This document shows, piece by piece, positions 45,790-58,654 of a stretch of 64,000 bases of DNA. The DNA is from Platerodrilus igneus. Lineage: Eukaryota; Arthropoda; Insecta; Coleoptera; Lycidae. The position numbers and the translations under genes are program-made. How positions within the stretch are numbered: the first letter of the stretch is position 1; the number at the start of each line of letters is the position of its first letter. Below the pieces are notes generated by a model, which ran no database searches, had not been told where the DNA came from, and was given only the letters and a program-made list of their open reading frames with translations. The stretch is from the NCBI GenBank assembly GCA_036346225.1, contig JARFIW010001082.1, forward strand, positions 6,014,001 through 6,078,000, in the 5' to 3' direction.

Positions 45790-47485
45790 TAATCAAAACA
45801 AATAAGGATGTAACGAGTAGGCACATAATTATGCAGAATACACAAATGAAATTAAACAAGTGAACAAAATGTATTAATTAATAGTTTTTGCGCTCGGTTT
45901 TAAATAAGGATAGTAATAAGTTTTAATTTAGAGAGTAAGGTACATGTGGAAAGTGTAGGAGTAGCTGAAGAATTTTGTGATAAGTAATAGATATAAACGT
46001 AATTAATTTAGAACATAAGCAAAGTCTAATGCATAGAAGAATGCCATTGAAAAGACCTATTAGAGGATGATCAAAACATTTGAATATAAATTTAAATAAA
46101 TGGAATAATAGAGGTTTTTGTTTATTTACTTAGTATAATGTCCAAGAAATATCAACTTATACCCCAATAATTTTATTTGTCATGTTTCAACTTATAAAAC
46201 TCCCACAAAAATCTTTAGTAGTTTGTAATTTCTTATTATTTCTTATTATAAATACACTAATTAGATATATTACTCAGCACATCTAGTAACCTCCTAAATG
46301 AGTACACCAGCATACAGTAAACTGGAAGTTTATAAAAAATATGGTAAAAAAAAGTTGCTAGTTTTTTATAAATAACGAGGTGGCATAATCATGAGTTGAA
46401 AATCGTTGAAGGAAAAATTAAACGCACAGTCAAACAAAAACGAAGTTAAGGTTAAGTATCTAATTTTTGAGCTTTGAAAGTTTGAATTTGGTTACAAGTA
46501 TATTAAAGATCACATTTTAAGGACAGAATGCCGTATTATTCAGTGTTATTAAACTTCGCAGCATATTTAAAGACACCCTTCCTCAATTAATACATACAAC
46601 AAAAGGCTACTTACAAATATTTTTCACAAAAGGTTTTTCGTTTTACTTGGAATGTGTAGTAACTCACCTAAAACAAAAACGTACTTGGAAAAAAGCAACT
46701 TAATTATTACAAATTTAGTAATAAAAAAAGACCATTAGAAATTACCGATCGTTACGTAAATTTATTTACTCAACCCTTTTTAGTAATTCGATGCGAATTA
46801 ACTCTGCAACGTACCACAGTATTTATTTATTTACAAAGAAAACATGAGATAAATGCTTTTGATGGGTCTCGTAGATTGCTAACGTTAATCTTCTACCATG
46901 TTACCGAAAGGAACCCTTCAATGGAATACCTGAACAGAATCAAGCAGGTTATGGCAGTTATATTTTTAAAGATAAAGAAGAGCAACAATCAAGATCGTTA
47001 GATTTGTTCTTTGAATCATTAAACTATATAAACAGGGTGTCACGCGTAAGATGCTACGAAATATAAAAAAAGTTTACATATAAAAGCTCATCTTACTAAA
47101 AATAGAGATATAATAAAAATGAAGCAAAACAAACATTTACTTGCAAGTGAAGTATCTATTACTTGAGACCGATATAATGAACTTTTTACTATTTTTGTAA
47201 GTCAGAAATTATACAGGTGGGGTCTTTTTCATGAGCCAGATTAAAAGAACTTCAAGCATAAAAATCTAAAATTGTTAATACTTCTTGTATTGCATACCTT
47301 TATTTAGAATAAATGTAGAGCTTCATGCCATTTAATATAGATGTATCACGTAGCTATCGTTAACCGTTTTACAATTATTTAAATTTTTATAATGAAAAAC
47401 AAAAGACTCAACTTATATAATTTTTTCTCTATAGTTATTTCAATATTTAGAAATTCCTTCTGCTAAAGTATGTTACGTCATATTC
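45790..47485. other. No gene seen
   Basis: AT-rich. If an LTR element lies at 47.5 kb on the minus strand its internal region would be here, but no gag or pol remnant is recognisable. Confidence 0.45.
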
Positions 47486-47492
47486 GTGGCCG

Positions 47493-47507
47493 CCACGTTG
47501 GGCGCCA
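47493..47507 (-). promoter_or_regulatory. Candidate retroelement primer-binding site
   Basis: Minus strand TGGCGCCCAACGTGG, a classical form of LTR-retroelement primer-binding site. It is preceded (47508-47514) by a short spacer and GTGGCA, i.e. a CA-ended LTR terminus. It is also similar to the site of the 26-36 kb Gypsy element. This suggests an LTR remnant extending to higher coordinates on the minus strand. Confidence 0.5.
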
Positions 47508-47513
47508 AATCTA

Positions 47514-50094
47514 TGCCACGCTGACTCGCAGCCGTGCGCAACACAAAGACATTCACGGAATGACCGGGCTCAATCGGAGACCAGGGGGGGGTCGCAGAAA
47601 GCAGACCGACACACGATGTATGCGGCGGTAAGGAGTTAGTGACAACACCTGCAAGAAAATTAGTTAAGCAAACCTGAAAAAAAAAGAAAATAAGCATAGC
47701 AGCAATGAAAAGTCTAAGTTATTCAGTACTTTGTAGAATGTAAATAAAACTGTTTAGATAAACTACATAATATAATCACGATAAAAGCATTACAAATTTT
47801 TTTATCACAAAGTGAGGTAATATTGGGGAGTAGCAGAAACGTTTCCTCACACACCAATTAAACATAAATCAGACAAAATGTTAACAAAAGATAAATAGAT
47901 AAGACACAATTGATATGAGTAATCCAGTAGTATTGATTTTGTTTTTCTTTCTTTTTTTTTCTTAGTAGCATGCACTTCTATTGTAAAAGGTATCAGAACG
48001 ACAAAGATATTGCAAAACAACGGATAGATATTTAAAGTCATATCAAGTAGGAAATAGTTCAACTTACATAAAGTCCTTCAGTAACGCTTCCTTGCAATTG
48101 AAGTGTGGGATTCACGATGTCCTGCACTAACGAAGCACTTCACCCTTGACTGTGAGGGTGTTGATGGAATTTCTTACACTTTACACTAATCACACCTACG
48201 TATTTCACTGGTGTTAGCAGCAGACATTATCAGGCTGATGGAATTATGTAGCATTGATAAATTTCTTGTTAATTCTATTTCCTGAGACAATAATGTCGAA
48301 ATATTTTGTAACACAAATCGAAAAAAAATGGTAATAAAATTTAGAATCACGGGCTTTCAAGGCACGATGTAATGCATTAAACTAACAGTAACGTGAGGTG
48401 TTTTATTTGCTACCTATGGTAACAAAGAAAAATCTAATGCTTTTGAATAACGAAATTTGCGCAAACAATGATCTATTTTAGATTCTTTGGGGTTAGAAAA
48501 TTCAGAAACTACAGTATCAACTGTCTTTACATGTGAATGAGATACATGTTTATAAGAAGCAACCTTTTTTTGTTTAGAAACACTCAAGCTTAAAACTGTA
48601 TTTGGATAATCCAAAGTATGCACTACTCTGATAAAAAAAAGGACCACGAAGACTAGATCGCACACACAGTTCAAATATAAAAAGATAAATCCACAAAAAA
48701 AAACACAATTAGTAAAGCAACGCGCATCACTAAGTCAATGTTCCGTAAAACGCACGACAAGTTCTACTACTTTTATTTCCAACAGAAAAGCAACAAAAAA
48801 ACAATTAGTAAAGCTACGCGTATCACTAAAACCGTCAGTCAATGACCTTAAAACCGCGCTTGTGGTCAATCAAACACGTTACATATCAAGCATACTTCCT
48901 TCAAATGCCATAAGAACTACACTGCCATCTCTTTATATAAACCCGTTGTTACCATAAACTCTTGTCGACTATTATCTCCTTCGCTAATAACACAAGGAAC
49001 ATCCAAAACGTGAATGCCGCAATCATATCCAATAACCAATCACAGCGGTTTATCATTTTCGATAAGTTGGAATGTAATTTACGAATAATCCAATTTACAA
49101 TTCATTCCTTGCAATTTATTTATTAATGAAAATCAATCTTCAAATTATCTACTTTTAAAGTAATACCCACGAGTTAAATTGCCTACAAATCTGAATTATT
49201 CTGAAGTACTTCGAATTGGGTAGTGTAAAATGTTTAACTACAAAAATACACGTTACAGATTGTCACAAAAAGACAGAAATGTATTTAATCTTCACATGCT
49301 GTTATATTATAAAGTGACTTAAATAATTTATTACTGGTTGAAAACAATAATAACGAGCATCACTATTGCGGTAATTTGCAGACTATCTATGGATTATCTA
49401 TTTAATTTGATAATTTAATTGTTGCAAGAATTGTAATTTTAGCGGTTTGTCAAAAATTAAAACTATAGTGTTTAAAGAACAGATTCAGTAAGCGCTCCTC
49501 CCATAAATAAGCACCAAGTTTAATAGAAATTTTGTATTGGTTGGCTGGGTTTACACAACTGCTCAATAATTTTTTGTATTGCTAATTTACACATGTCAAT
49601 TACTTTCTCAAACCTACTTGTAGTTACCGCAATGTATAAATTTGTTTGCTGTAAATTAAGCTTGTGCTCAGTTTGTGCTGCGCAACTAAAGCCCATCGTA
49701 TTATTTTAATTACTGAATATGTTCGTTAAACGCACTATAGATACTCCCTTAAATCTATCTCGCATTTGAAGAAGGCTTTTGTCACGTCCCAATTTAAAAA
49801 ATTTTTAAGTTGCATATTTCTTGACTATCAATAATGATAATTTTTCCTGTTAAACATTATGATAGTCGGAAAAACTGCCTTACTCTTCTGTAATATATCG
49901 CAAAATTTCTATGTTCAACCATAATACTCAAATTTCATTTCGGTTCGAATAAAAATTGGGTATGAAGAACAGCCATGCTTCTTTATTTTCAGACAATGAT
50001 GTATTGTGGATCTACGTCTCTCCAAGTGTTTTCATCTTAAACACAATTTTCCGGGTATTTTAAAAAACACAGTAAATAAAGAAAACAAATTTCT
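47514..50094. other. Possible LTR remnant, otherwise unassigned
   Basis: GC-rich near 47520-47640 as in an LTR U5. TGTAACGTGTTTG (minus, starting 48883) and TGTAACGTGTATTTT (minus, starting 49257) resemble the start of the Gypsy LTR (TGTAACGTAAAT), so the LTR could be ~1.37 or ~1.74 kb. A minus-strand TATATAAAG lies at 48931-48939. An 86-codon minus frame at 48414-48674 begins with a hydrophobic, signal-like segment (LVFVVLFFIRVV) but has no recognised domain. Confidence 0.3.
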
Positions 50095-50545
50095 TTAGCA
50101 CAATCAAGAAAAATTGTCGAAAGCATATGTGTGAACCACAGTACTGTACGGCTGTGAAAAGTGGATAGTAGAAGAAATTGTCAAGAAAAAATAGAAACCC
50201 TTGAAATGTAGTGCTACATATCTATCATAAAAATATCATGGACAGATAAAGTTAAAAACAAAGAGGTACTAGAAATAGTAGGGGAAGAAATATATCTGTG
50301 GAAAACAGTAAACAAAATAGGAGAGATAGGATGGTAGGACACCTTCTAAGGCATGAAGTACAGGATATATTAGAATAAGAGAAAGAAGAAAAAGAGAAGT
50401 ACATGTAGAGCTAGATTAGACTACTGCACACAGCTGGTGATAGATGTCGGCTGTGGGAAATTCTGGGAAATGTGAAGGTTATCTCAGAATAGGAAACAAT
50501 AGAGGTACGCGTATAGCTAGTTCCAGGACTGAAGATGATGAATCA
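50095..50545 (+). pseudogene. RTE-like LINE 3' end fragment
   Basis: Diverged copy of 21110-21545: TVLYGCEKWI, the ISWTDKVKNKEVLEIVGEE stretch, VGHLLRHE and the RLDYC-Q block, with many stops. 5'-truncated as expected for LINEs. Confidence 0.8.
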
Positions 50546-50859
50546 ACCATGGTATAATTTAGCGACACCCTTAGAAAGGTAGTTAGTAATCTGGACAGAA
50601 TACGAAATAAAATTTTATCACTTGGAAACATTATGCAAGCCACAACATTTAAATATGCACATTTTAATACGTGTCAACACAATACAGGGTTCCCAACAAA
50701 AACTCTAGGGTTCTGAGATTAAATATTTTTATTAAATCAAAAGCTTAGGGTAATGGGTTAAACATGAATTTAAACGTAGTATTATCAAGATTTTATTACA
50801 ATTTGGTCAACTTCAACGTGGGCCTCATTAGTGGTATGGCATCCAAACAAAATTCTACC

Positions 50860-51589
50860 TCTTGTCAGATCCTGGCCAGCATGTCTGGGGTGACTGTTGT
50901 CACGCACGTTGGCTGAGATGGGTTAGATCTCGAATTTTCTCTGAATACACGAGGTTCTTCACATGTTCGCAGAAGAAAAAGTCCGAGGGAGTCAAACCTG
51001 AGCTTCTTGTAGGCCAAGGATTAGGCCCTTCCCTTCCAATCCACCTGTTATCGAATCGAGTATTAGGTGCTTCTCGCACACGCAAACTAAAGCGAGGCAT
51101 TGCGCCAATTTGCTGAAAGTGGATAAAACCCTTCCCCGCCTCAATATCATCCAATTGAGGAAAACGTACTCTTCTAACATGTAACAATAGACATCACCAG
51201 TTATTGTCTTTTCAACAAAAATGAAGGAACCTATAACTTTGTCGTGCATAGAGCCGCACCAAACGTTAACTTTGGGTAAGTCACGACGATACTAGATGAA
51301 CTCATGAGGCAACCGTGAACCCCAAAATTCTGCAATTGTGTCGATTAACAGTGCTGTTTATATGAAAAGCTGCCCCATCGGTAAAAAACATTTTAAAAAA
51401 ATCGGTATGTTCGTCAATTTGGCTAGCACATTAATAGAAAACTATAATCTCTTGTCCTTATCTGATGACTTATGCAAAGTTGTAACTTGTAACCAGTTAA
51501 ACGAAGCCTTTTGTGAACCACCTTATGAACAGTTGATCTCAGTATCCCCAATTCGAGACTGCGCCGTGTCAAGAATTTTTAGGACTTCG
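50860..51589 (-). pseudogene. Mariner-like transposase, catalytic (DDE/D) part
   Basis: Minus strand from ~51589: after a frame change LGILRSTVHKVVHKRLRL is the second helix-turn-helix and linker. FTDGAAF near 51380 holds the first catalytic D. ITGDVYCYMLEEYV (~51210), LDDIEAGKGFIHFQQ and the expected QQDGA motif follow, but here it reads QQIGA, so the second D is Ile. FSLRVREAPNTRFDNRW, GLTPSDFFF (third D present) and VKNLVYSEKIRDLTHL follow. The spacing between the second and third catalytic positions is 41 residues. Stops and frameshifts plus the missing D make it inactive. Confidence 0.85.
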
Positions 51590-51600
51590 TGGGCATAAAG

Positions 51601-52565
51601 ATTATGGTAATTGCGTGAAAGCATTTACTGGAAAACTATTATTTCGGCAAATGTCTAAGTGTTGAGGGATCTTGGCAGCCACAGGTTGCTTAACCCCCTT
51701 CAATAAATCTCAGTGAAGTAAGGCATAATATTAGAAAACAATATAAGGGGAACCGAGCTGTATTGCTGTGTGAGAATTTCAGGGAACTATGTAGGTTAGT
51801 TTAGAAAATAAATAAGTGCAGGTACATGTCCAACCAGTTTTGAGACGGGAAACCCAACGACGAAAAAATAAGCGCAGATAAATCTGATAATTAGTATAAA
51901 CAACTAGTTGTTTGTTGTGAAATATCTGCAACTAATGTTGACTGTGCGAAAAGATATATTGGAAAAAATATTAAATCAGTAAATGTTCAAGCGCAGTGGG
52001 AACTTGGCAGCCACATGCTGCTTCCCCCCTTCGCAACCACTGAATGTCGGAGAAATAGGGTATATAATTGTAAAACAATAGAAGGTGACCGAACTGCATC
52101 TAACAAGAAAGAACGGCGCCTATGATGAAAGACAACAAACATAGAACAAAAAGTTGTTGAAAGCGTATGTGTGGAGCACAGCACAGACAGTTTGCCTACG
52201 AAATACGAGCAGTCTGAAAAGCAGACAGAAGAACAGTAGCAGCCTTTGAAATGCCGTGATTCAGATGTATTAGGATAGACAAAGGTAATAACAAATAGGT
52301 TATAGAAACAGTAAGGGAACAAGGATATCTTTGGGGGAAAAAATATAAGAAATAGAAGGGCAGAATACGTTCTAAGGCATTTTTGGGGAATAGTATGAGA
52401 TATATGACAAACAGAGATAGGAAAAAAAAAGGTGGATGTAGACCTAGATCAGATAGTGATAGATGCAGACTGTGCAAATTTCGGGGAAATCTGTAGGTTA
52501 GTTCAGAATAGGAAACAATGATGGTACGCGTCCAACCAGTTTCAGGACTGAAGACCCAATGATGA
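51601..52565 (+). mobile_element. Composite of fused LINE 3' ends, copy 2, with 11-bp target duplication
   Basis: Same two-unit order as 21637-22580 (GGCAAATGTCTAAGTGTTG and CCACAGGTTGCTTAA; then GGGAACTTGGCAGCCACA and the LINE 3' segment with AAAGCGTATGTGTGGAGCAC and GGTGGATGTAGACCTAGATC, ending CTGAAGACCCAATGATGA). TGGCATAAAG-type flanks: TGGGCATAAAG at 51590-51600 and again at 52566-52576. So the fused unit itself was inserted by target-primed reverse transcription into the mariner-like transposase gene. Confidence 0.85.
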
Positions 52566-52576
52566 TGGGCATAAAG

Positions 52577-52799
52577 TTCGGATTCTGCCAACAGCCTCTT
52601 CTGGCACACGCGGCCTACCAGGGAACTTTTGTTTGCACACACTTCCAGTTTCTTTAAACGCACTTAGCCGTTGCCGAATGGTTTTATCCGTAGGCGCATC
52701 ACCATCATAAATGCGTCGAATGTTCCTCTGTACCGTGACAACCGAACGAGTTTCTACGAGCCAAATGACACATTGAGCTTTTTCTTGTGTTGTCGCCAT
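52577..52799 (-). pseudogene. Mariner-like transposase, N-terminal helix-turn-helix
   Basis: ATG at 52799 opens MATTQEKAQCVIWLVETRS, then VVTVQRNIRRIYDGDAPTDK, RLSAFKETGSVCKQKFPGRP and RVPEEAVGRIR. This is the DNA-binding region that I remember as the DUF4817-type N-terminus of many cockroach, termite and locust sequences. The frame runs into the LINE composite at ~52577 and resumes beyond it at 51589. Confidence 0.88.
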
Positions 52800-53084
52800 T
52801 GCACTGCACTAATTGATCACGAATTGCACTTCCTGAGAACTAAACGATAACTGTATCGACAGGCACACTGAGTTAATGTCTGCCAACTGTAGAAATAGAC
52901 ACACTGAGTGAAACTTTTCTACGCTATTCTAACGTCAACGCTCTTATTGGAATATACTAAATTGTTATAAAACCTTGAGAATATTACCTTTAAATTCATG
53001 TATAGCACATTATTACACAAAGATTTTGATTTCATCAAAATATTTAACCTCAAAACCCCGGAGTTCTTTTGTGGAAACCCTGTA

Positions 53085-56000
53085 TTTAACCAAATGATAA
53101 TCACTTTCACGGTTGAATACGCTATAATGCGATTATGTTTGCTAATTTAAATACGCTGCATGTTAGCACTATCGAACTACTTCATTTATTGAACGAACTA
53201 ATATGAACGAAATCATTGATAACCCATAGCAAATTACCTTTTGAAGTAATAGAAGCTATGATAATATCAGTAGATGGACAATTGTGTTAATAATTTTAAT
53301 ATCGTAGCAGTGTATGTAATATGCACAGTGTACATCGGATATAAGATTAAGACGGCATTAATTAATAAGAAAGAAACCATTTCTGATCCCTTACAGACAT
53401 GAATTTAAAATATTAAATGGCCAACCCTTGATGTTGATCTAAGAGGGGAAAAGTTATATAATTCATATACTCTAACATACATATTTCAAATATGAAGCTA
53501 GTGACCATTTCATATACAACAAAGTTATACTTTGTATTTACTAAATATAATAGAACAATAATATGTAAGGTTGATAAATGGCATTGAGCCGTAACTAGAA
53601 TACGAAAAGCAATATTGTAATACAGACGTAAGTTCAGCACCTATAATTGAAACGCCAGGATAATCACGTAAGATATATCATGTTAAACTATAATTAAGTT
53701 CATTATTATATACAGTTAATAGAAAACGTCTATGAGCAGTTCCAACTGAACCGTGCCAACCAAGAAGTCTTCAATCTGAAGACATGAAGTACTTCAAATT
53801 GGTTAGTCTTTGAGCACCGAAGCTTTAACATTGTTAAGTCTAGAAGTTACTCACTAATAATAAGAAAAGTCGACGTGTATAACCAAAGTTGATTTATTAA
53901 AGGCTTTGGGAATAAACCTTTTTATTTTTAAAAAGTCAATTCCATCAGGAGCCCGGAATCTATTTAAGGCTCGACGTCTGAAAAAATGTTACAGGCATTG
54001 TTCAAAATCTAAACAAGCGTATTTTTGTAAATGATATTTTTGCAGGTAACATACTGAGCCTATTAAATAATTATCGACTACTAGGTCCTTAAAGAAACAA
54101 CACTGAGACGGGCAATTTCTAATCAGAATTCAAAATATCGTTTAACAGTGCAAAGAATGAATTTGAGGAACAACCTACAACGTATGTTAGAATACTGTTG
54201 CTGCCAGATTACATACGAAGAACTGCAGGCTGTCGTTGCGACAGTGCGTATCTCAACGAAGGTGATGTCTTGAATAAAATGTTTTTTTGACAAGGTGTGG
54301 TTCCTCTTTCAATGGCTACATGAATTTTTAGAATATGCCTATGTGATTGACATCAAAACTGCATTATTATAAGCAGCTATGCATCCTGTAAGAACGGCAA
54401 TTTGTTGTGTCACACCACGCGAATGATTTACTATATGATCTTTTTTGAAAGAACCTTAACAGAGAAGATATTGGGAAGTTGTCTTAAATCAACTGCATGA
54501 TAACAAGCTACAGTTTAGTTTGTTTCAGTAAGATTCTAAGCGACCTAACATTGCCAGTGATAGAATACATTATTTAGGTAAGCTTTCCGTATAGATACGT
54601 CTTCAAAAAGGTTAGTTGTTGCTTAGTTTCTGGGTTGTGTCATTTCTACAATAAGACAATATTTAAGCGAAAAACAACAGAACCTCACAAATATCTTCCA
54701 AACAGTGCCTCATCAATACTATATTTTAGTGTAAATCCAAAAACGTCAAAATATTATAAGATTAGCCATTTGAAAATTAAAGGTTGATTTCAGTTTCGAA
54801 AAACTGGGATTTAGTACATACATTATATATAAATAATTAAAAATATTCATCACTCCAAATAATTTTAGTATTTAAACTGTTTACATAGTTGGTCTGTGTT
54901 TTGAAATGCGGTCTTAGATCATGCTACGTGAGATATCACACGCAATGAAATTATCTGCTTTTCTGAAAGTCGTCCACAATTAAGTGTCAATGCTACTCAA
55001 ATCATTAAAATGCATAATTTTTGTTACTGTCTTGCAATGTAACAAGTAACATAACCTCTAAACTCTGTAAAATTCGAATGCTTACATCAAAAGTTACATT
55101 TATTATATTAATATAAAATCTAAAAACATCAAAATATATTTGAAATTTTACAATTACAAGTTGATAGCTGGTTTGGAAAAATGGAACTTCGTGTATATTA
55201 AAACAGCACATAAGTAAGTAATTGTCTCAAGACAATGTTGTATTTAAATTCATCTGATATCTGCTATAGTTTTGAGAAGTCACGTAAAATGTTCTATGTC
55301 GCACGTTGTAATATATATACATTTTTGTATATTTTATATTTCTTTATCCTCGTGACTATCAGCTATAAATCAAACCTCCCAATTTTCTAAACCTTGATCT
55401 GATATCACGGGGTCGAGAATTTCTTCTTTTTCTTTTAAGCCCAAGGTAATGTCGGATGGAAAATGGCTTGAGACAAAGAAAACTCTTAAGATATAAACGG
55501 CTAGTCGAGTGTTAGCTCTGGGTAGATCATGAGCTTGGGTCATGGGTGAATAATAGTCCAAAAATACCTTTAATGAGCGCCACCGTATTTTTTAATACAA
55601 TAACCAACAAAATTTATCTGTGCTAGTAAAAGGGGAATGCGGAAACCTTATCTTAACACCACTAACATAGCCATAAAACTTGAATTTCACTCTTTCGTAC
55701 ACACTTACCAAGACCTCAACCACCAGATGTCAAACAGATGTCTCAGCTTTACCTGTGAACAAACAAAAGCACAACATGGACACCATTTGTGTCCTCAAAA
55801 ACATTTGCCAAAAATAGAATAACAGAATTTAGGCATCTAAAATATACTAAGGGAATTCATTTTCATTACACACTCTTTTTACTTAAGGAGAACTTGCACT
55901 ATTTTCTTTTTTATTAAATGTTGAATAATAAAACGTCTTTCAAAAACAAAAGGAATTCTATTTGAATAAATGTCTGATTATTTACAGGTGACTGCAATAT

Positions 56001-58080
56001 TTAAGTTTGTATCATTGTCATATTTTTTCATAATAATTCTAGTGAAATTTAACATTCAATATTAAGATCTATAAGTAGATCATTTCTATAACATTTAATT
56101 AGATAGACATGTAATTAATTAATTGTTCATAACACATAAGATTACTTTAATCATAGAAGTACTTCCCTGATTATTACAGCAAAAATTGGTTATCAAAGAG
56201 CAGAGATTGTAAAATGTAAATATTCTAATTTAATTGTAATCTACTAAAAACACGCGAATTTCCTACACCAATGAAAGTGCTTTTACACGATCTGAAAGTC
56301 TTTAAACATAATGTAAAATTAACCAAGACAGCATATGGCGTCTAGATTAGAAAACAGAATCTATAATATTTTTTGTCTGACATAAGCTGTCATCCTAAAT
56401 TTCTTAAAATACATTGTTTGAATGCGTGTGCAAACAAACTGACAAGCAAGATATTTATACGTTAATGTTACTAACTTCTTAAAAAAACTACTTTATATTT
56501 TCGTTACTCTAATAAACAATGTTGGATACTTCGAAATAATTTACTATAAATTGAAAGCTATGAAAGGTTGTAAACACTCACGTGCATCTAAATGTACAGC
56601 TGGTGTTAGCCTTGACGACAGCTGTTGAACATTTTCAGCGTAATATCCGTGTGTCATTAAACATCGGTAAGTTTGAAATTTCTAGATTCCATGTAGGATG
56701 AATTTTACTTTATTGCATGTTAAACTGAATAGAACGAAACCATAAATCTTTGCTTTAAATTACTGCTACGGAAATTTGTTTTTAGTTCATTATCGAAAAT
56801 TGTTGTTGAAGATATGTCCTCAAGATATTGCACTATATGAAAAATATTAGAATAATTTATTGTATTAATATATACTAACTGTCTTTAATGATGTCCAAAG
56901 GGGTTCCATATTCTCAGGCCTGTCGGGATCAACTAACTTACTTGAAGCGAGGCTTATCAAACATCGTGCTCACGCAACCGCTGTTAGGCTCGACCTCCAG
57001 ACCGTAAGAATCTATTATTCTCTACTTTTTCTTTTTGACTTTATTAGATGCCACGTGTTTTAACAGGGCCATTTTGACTTTATCACGTCTACAAAAGCGT
57101 CTTGCACTCTCGGACGTTGGGAATAAAGTGTCCACTCACAACTTGACAGCGCTTGGCAACAAACTTTAAAGTATAGAAATACTAGAATCTATATATTACT
57201 ACGAATTTTATATATTAATTTTTATTGGTGGATAATTCACAAATTAAATGCTTTAAAATACAGCTGTTTTATTTTATTTTATTTACCTAAATGTAACTAG
57301 GAAAAAAAATACGTTACAACGTTAAAGTGGTTATACAAAACCTGTAGTTAAGAGTTGTATAGATATAAACCAAAACTTTAATTTGGCACTAAATTCCGCA
57401 ATAAAACAGCTTTGGAATGATATTGAGCTACTCAAAAACTGGACTAGTCGAGAAAGAGAAAACATTTATTACTGCCAACGCCGTATTCAAATTTTGAGAT
57501 GACGTTCAAGTGGTTGGGTTGCCTTTCATTATTAGACTAATGGAATAAAGACACATAGAAAAGATCAACAACGTGTTTATTAAAAAAGATTAATAATGTA
57601 CTGATCAAGAAAAACCTGAACTAGAGTACATTGTATATTATTTACAGCGTTCTCAACATCCCATTTAAGTACAGTAAATTTAAAGTCATCCACGATAGAC
57701 AATTTAAGTGAATTGGAGGATCTCGATTTCTATTTGCAAACTCATATGTGTTGTTACATCATTTTGGCGAAAATAGCCATATTGAAGTTAATCATTCTAT
57801 AGTTTTTGAACAAATACATTTAAAACTGTCTTATCGTTCTGTATTGACGATGAACTCCACCAAAAAAACAAAGAATTATTTGTCTCCAAGAGACGACCAT
57901 CCAAATACCAATTTTATGAGGAGTAGTGGAGTTTCAACAAAAATATGTGGATTATCAGCGCGCCATAAATGAATATTTTGCGAACATAGATGTAAGTTGT
58001 TCCCGAACAACAACACTAAAACAAACTTAATTCATTTTACCTCGATCACGATAGCCATGTTTACAATCAAAAAGGGGAGA
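53085..58080. other. Long AT-rich region, no gene seen
   Basis: About 5 kb without recognisable domains or RNA genes. GC is slightly higher at 55380-55560 and 56900-57170, without identifiable content. Small open frames (55370-55561, 55637-55822, 57748-57972) show no motifs. Confidence 0.45.
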
Positions 58081-58085
58081 AAATG

Positions 58086-58236
58086 TATATAAGCAGCTCC
58101 AAATCGATCAGAAATTCAGTGGTTGTCAATTATTATCCAAAGATCAGTAACTACTAACACTCTTGTGATTGTTATCCAAGGGTCGTCTAATCGTACGCTT
58201 TGTGCAAGCTACGCTTACTTAAAACATCATTACACG
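58086..58236 (+). promoter_or_regulatory. Candidate core promoter and non-coding first exon
   Basis: TATATAAG at 58086-58093 is followed by the arthropod initiator TCAGT at 58116-58120. The initiator A (58118) lies 32 bases after the first T of the TATA box, the standard distance. A strong splice donor ACG|GTGAGT follows at 58236/58237. The 119-base exon has no ATG, so it would be 5' UTR. A good acceptor (T-rich tract then GTGCAG) lies at 58597. The gene itself is not identified. Confidence 0.4.
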
Positions 58237-58654
58237 GTGAGTGTGTTTCAAACTCTGAACACAAACTTTCCTGGTAAAGATCCTTACAAAAATAAAATAT
58301 TATATGATTAATACTTATTCTAATTTAGATTTAAATGACAAATACTTAACTATCAGTTACAAACAATATTTAAAAAAATTATACTTGCAAAATCCACGAA
58401 ACGCTTTTCTAATTTGTAATCAACAGAATTAAATATCTTCGACCTTTATTATTTAGTTGACGTCAAATCTCATTTTACAAAATCATGCATATTTGCTTAA
58501 ATCAATTATTTAAAAAATGTTTAGGAACGTTATATTGAAGAACTTCCCTCTTCATTGTATAAAATTACATTTAAAATTTTCCATTTTTTTTGTGCAGGTT
58601 ACGTTTAAAATTAACTTATTCACTGTTACATGACTAATTACGATACGTGTTCTG

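Larger units (their letters stand above)
50685..53082 (-). mobile_element. Mariner-like element with DD41D-type transposase, interrupted
   Basis: Terminal inverted repeats of ~45-58 bp: the left end starts CAGGGTTCCCAACAAAAACT at 50685; the right end, read back from 53082, starts CAGGGTTTCCACAAAAGAAC. TA flanks both ends (50683-50684, 53083-53084). Total 2,398 bp; removing the ~976-bp insertion (51601-52576, including one target copy) leaves ~1.42 kb, a normal Tc1/mariner length. The transposase is on the minus strand, N-terminus at 52799 and C-terminus near 50860. Confidence 0.92.

Noticed and set aside
48414..48674. Secreted-protein first exon (hydrophobic start, upstream TATATAAAG on the minus strand)
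   Set aside because: No recognisable mature domain, no convincing initiator or splice donor, and the region may be an LTR remnant.
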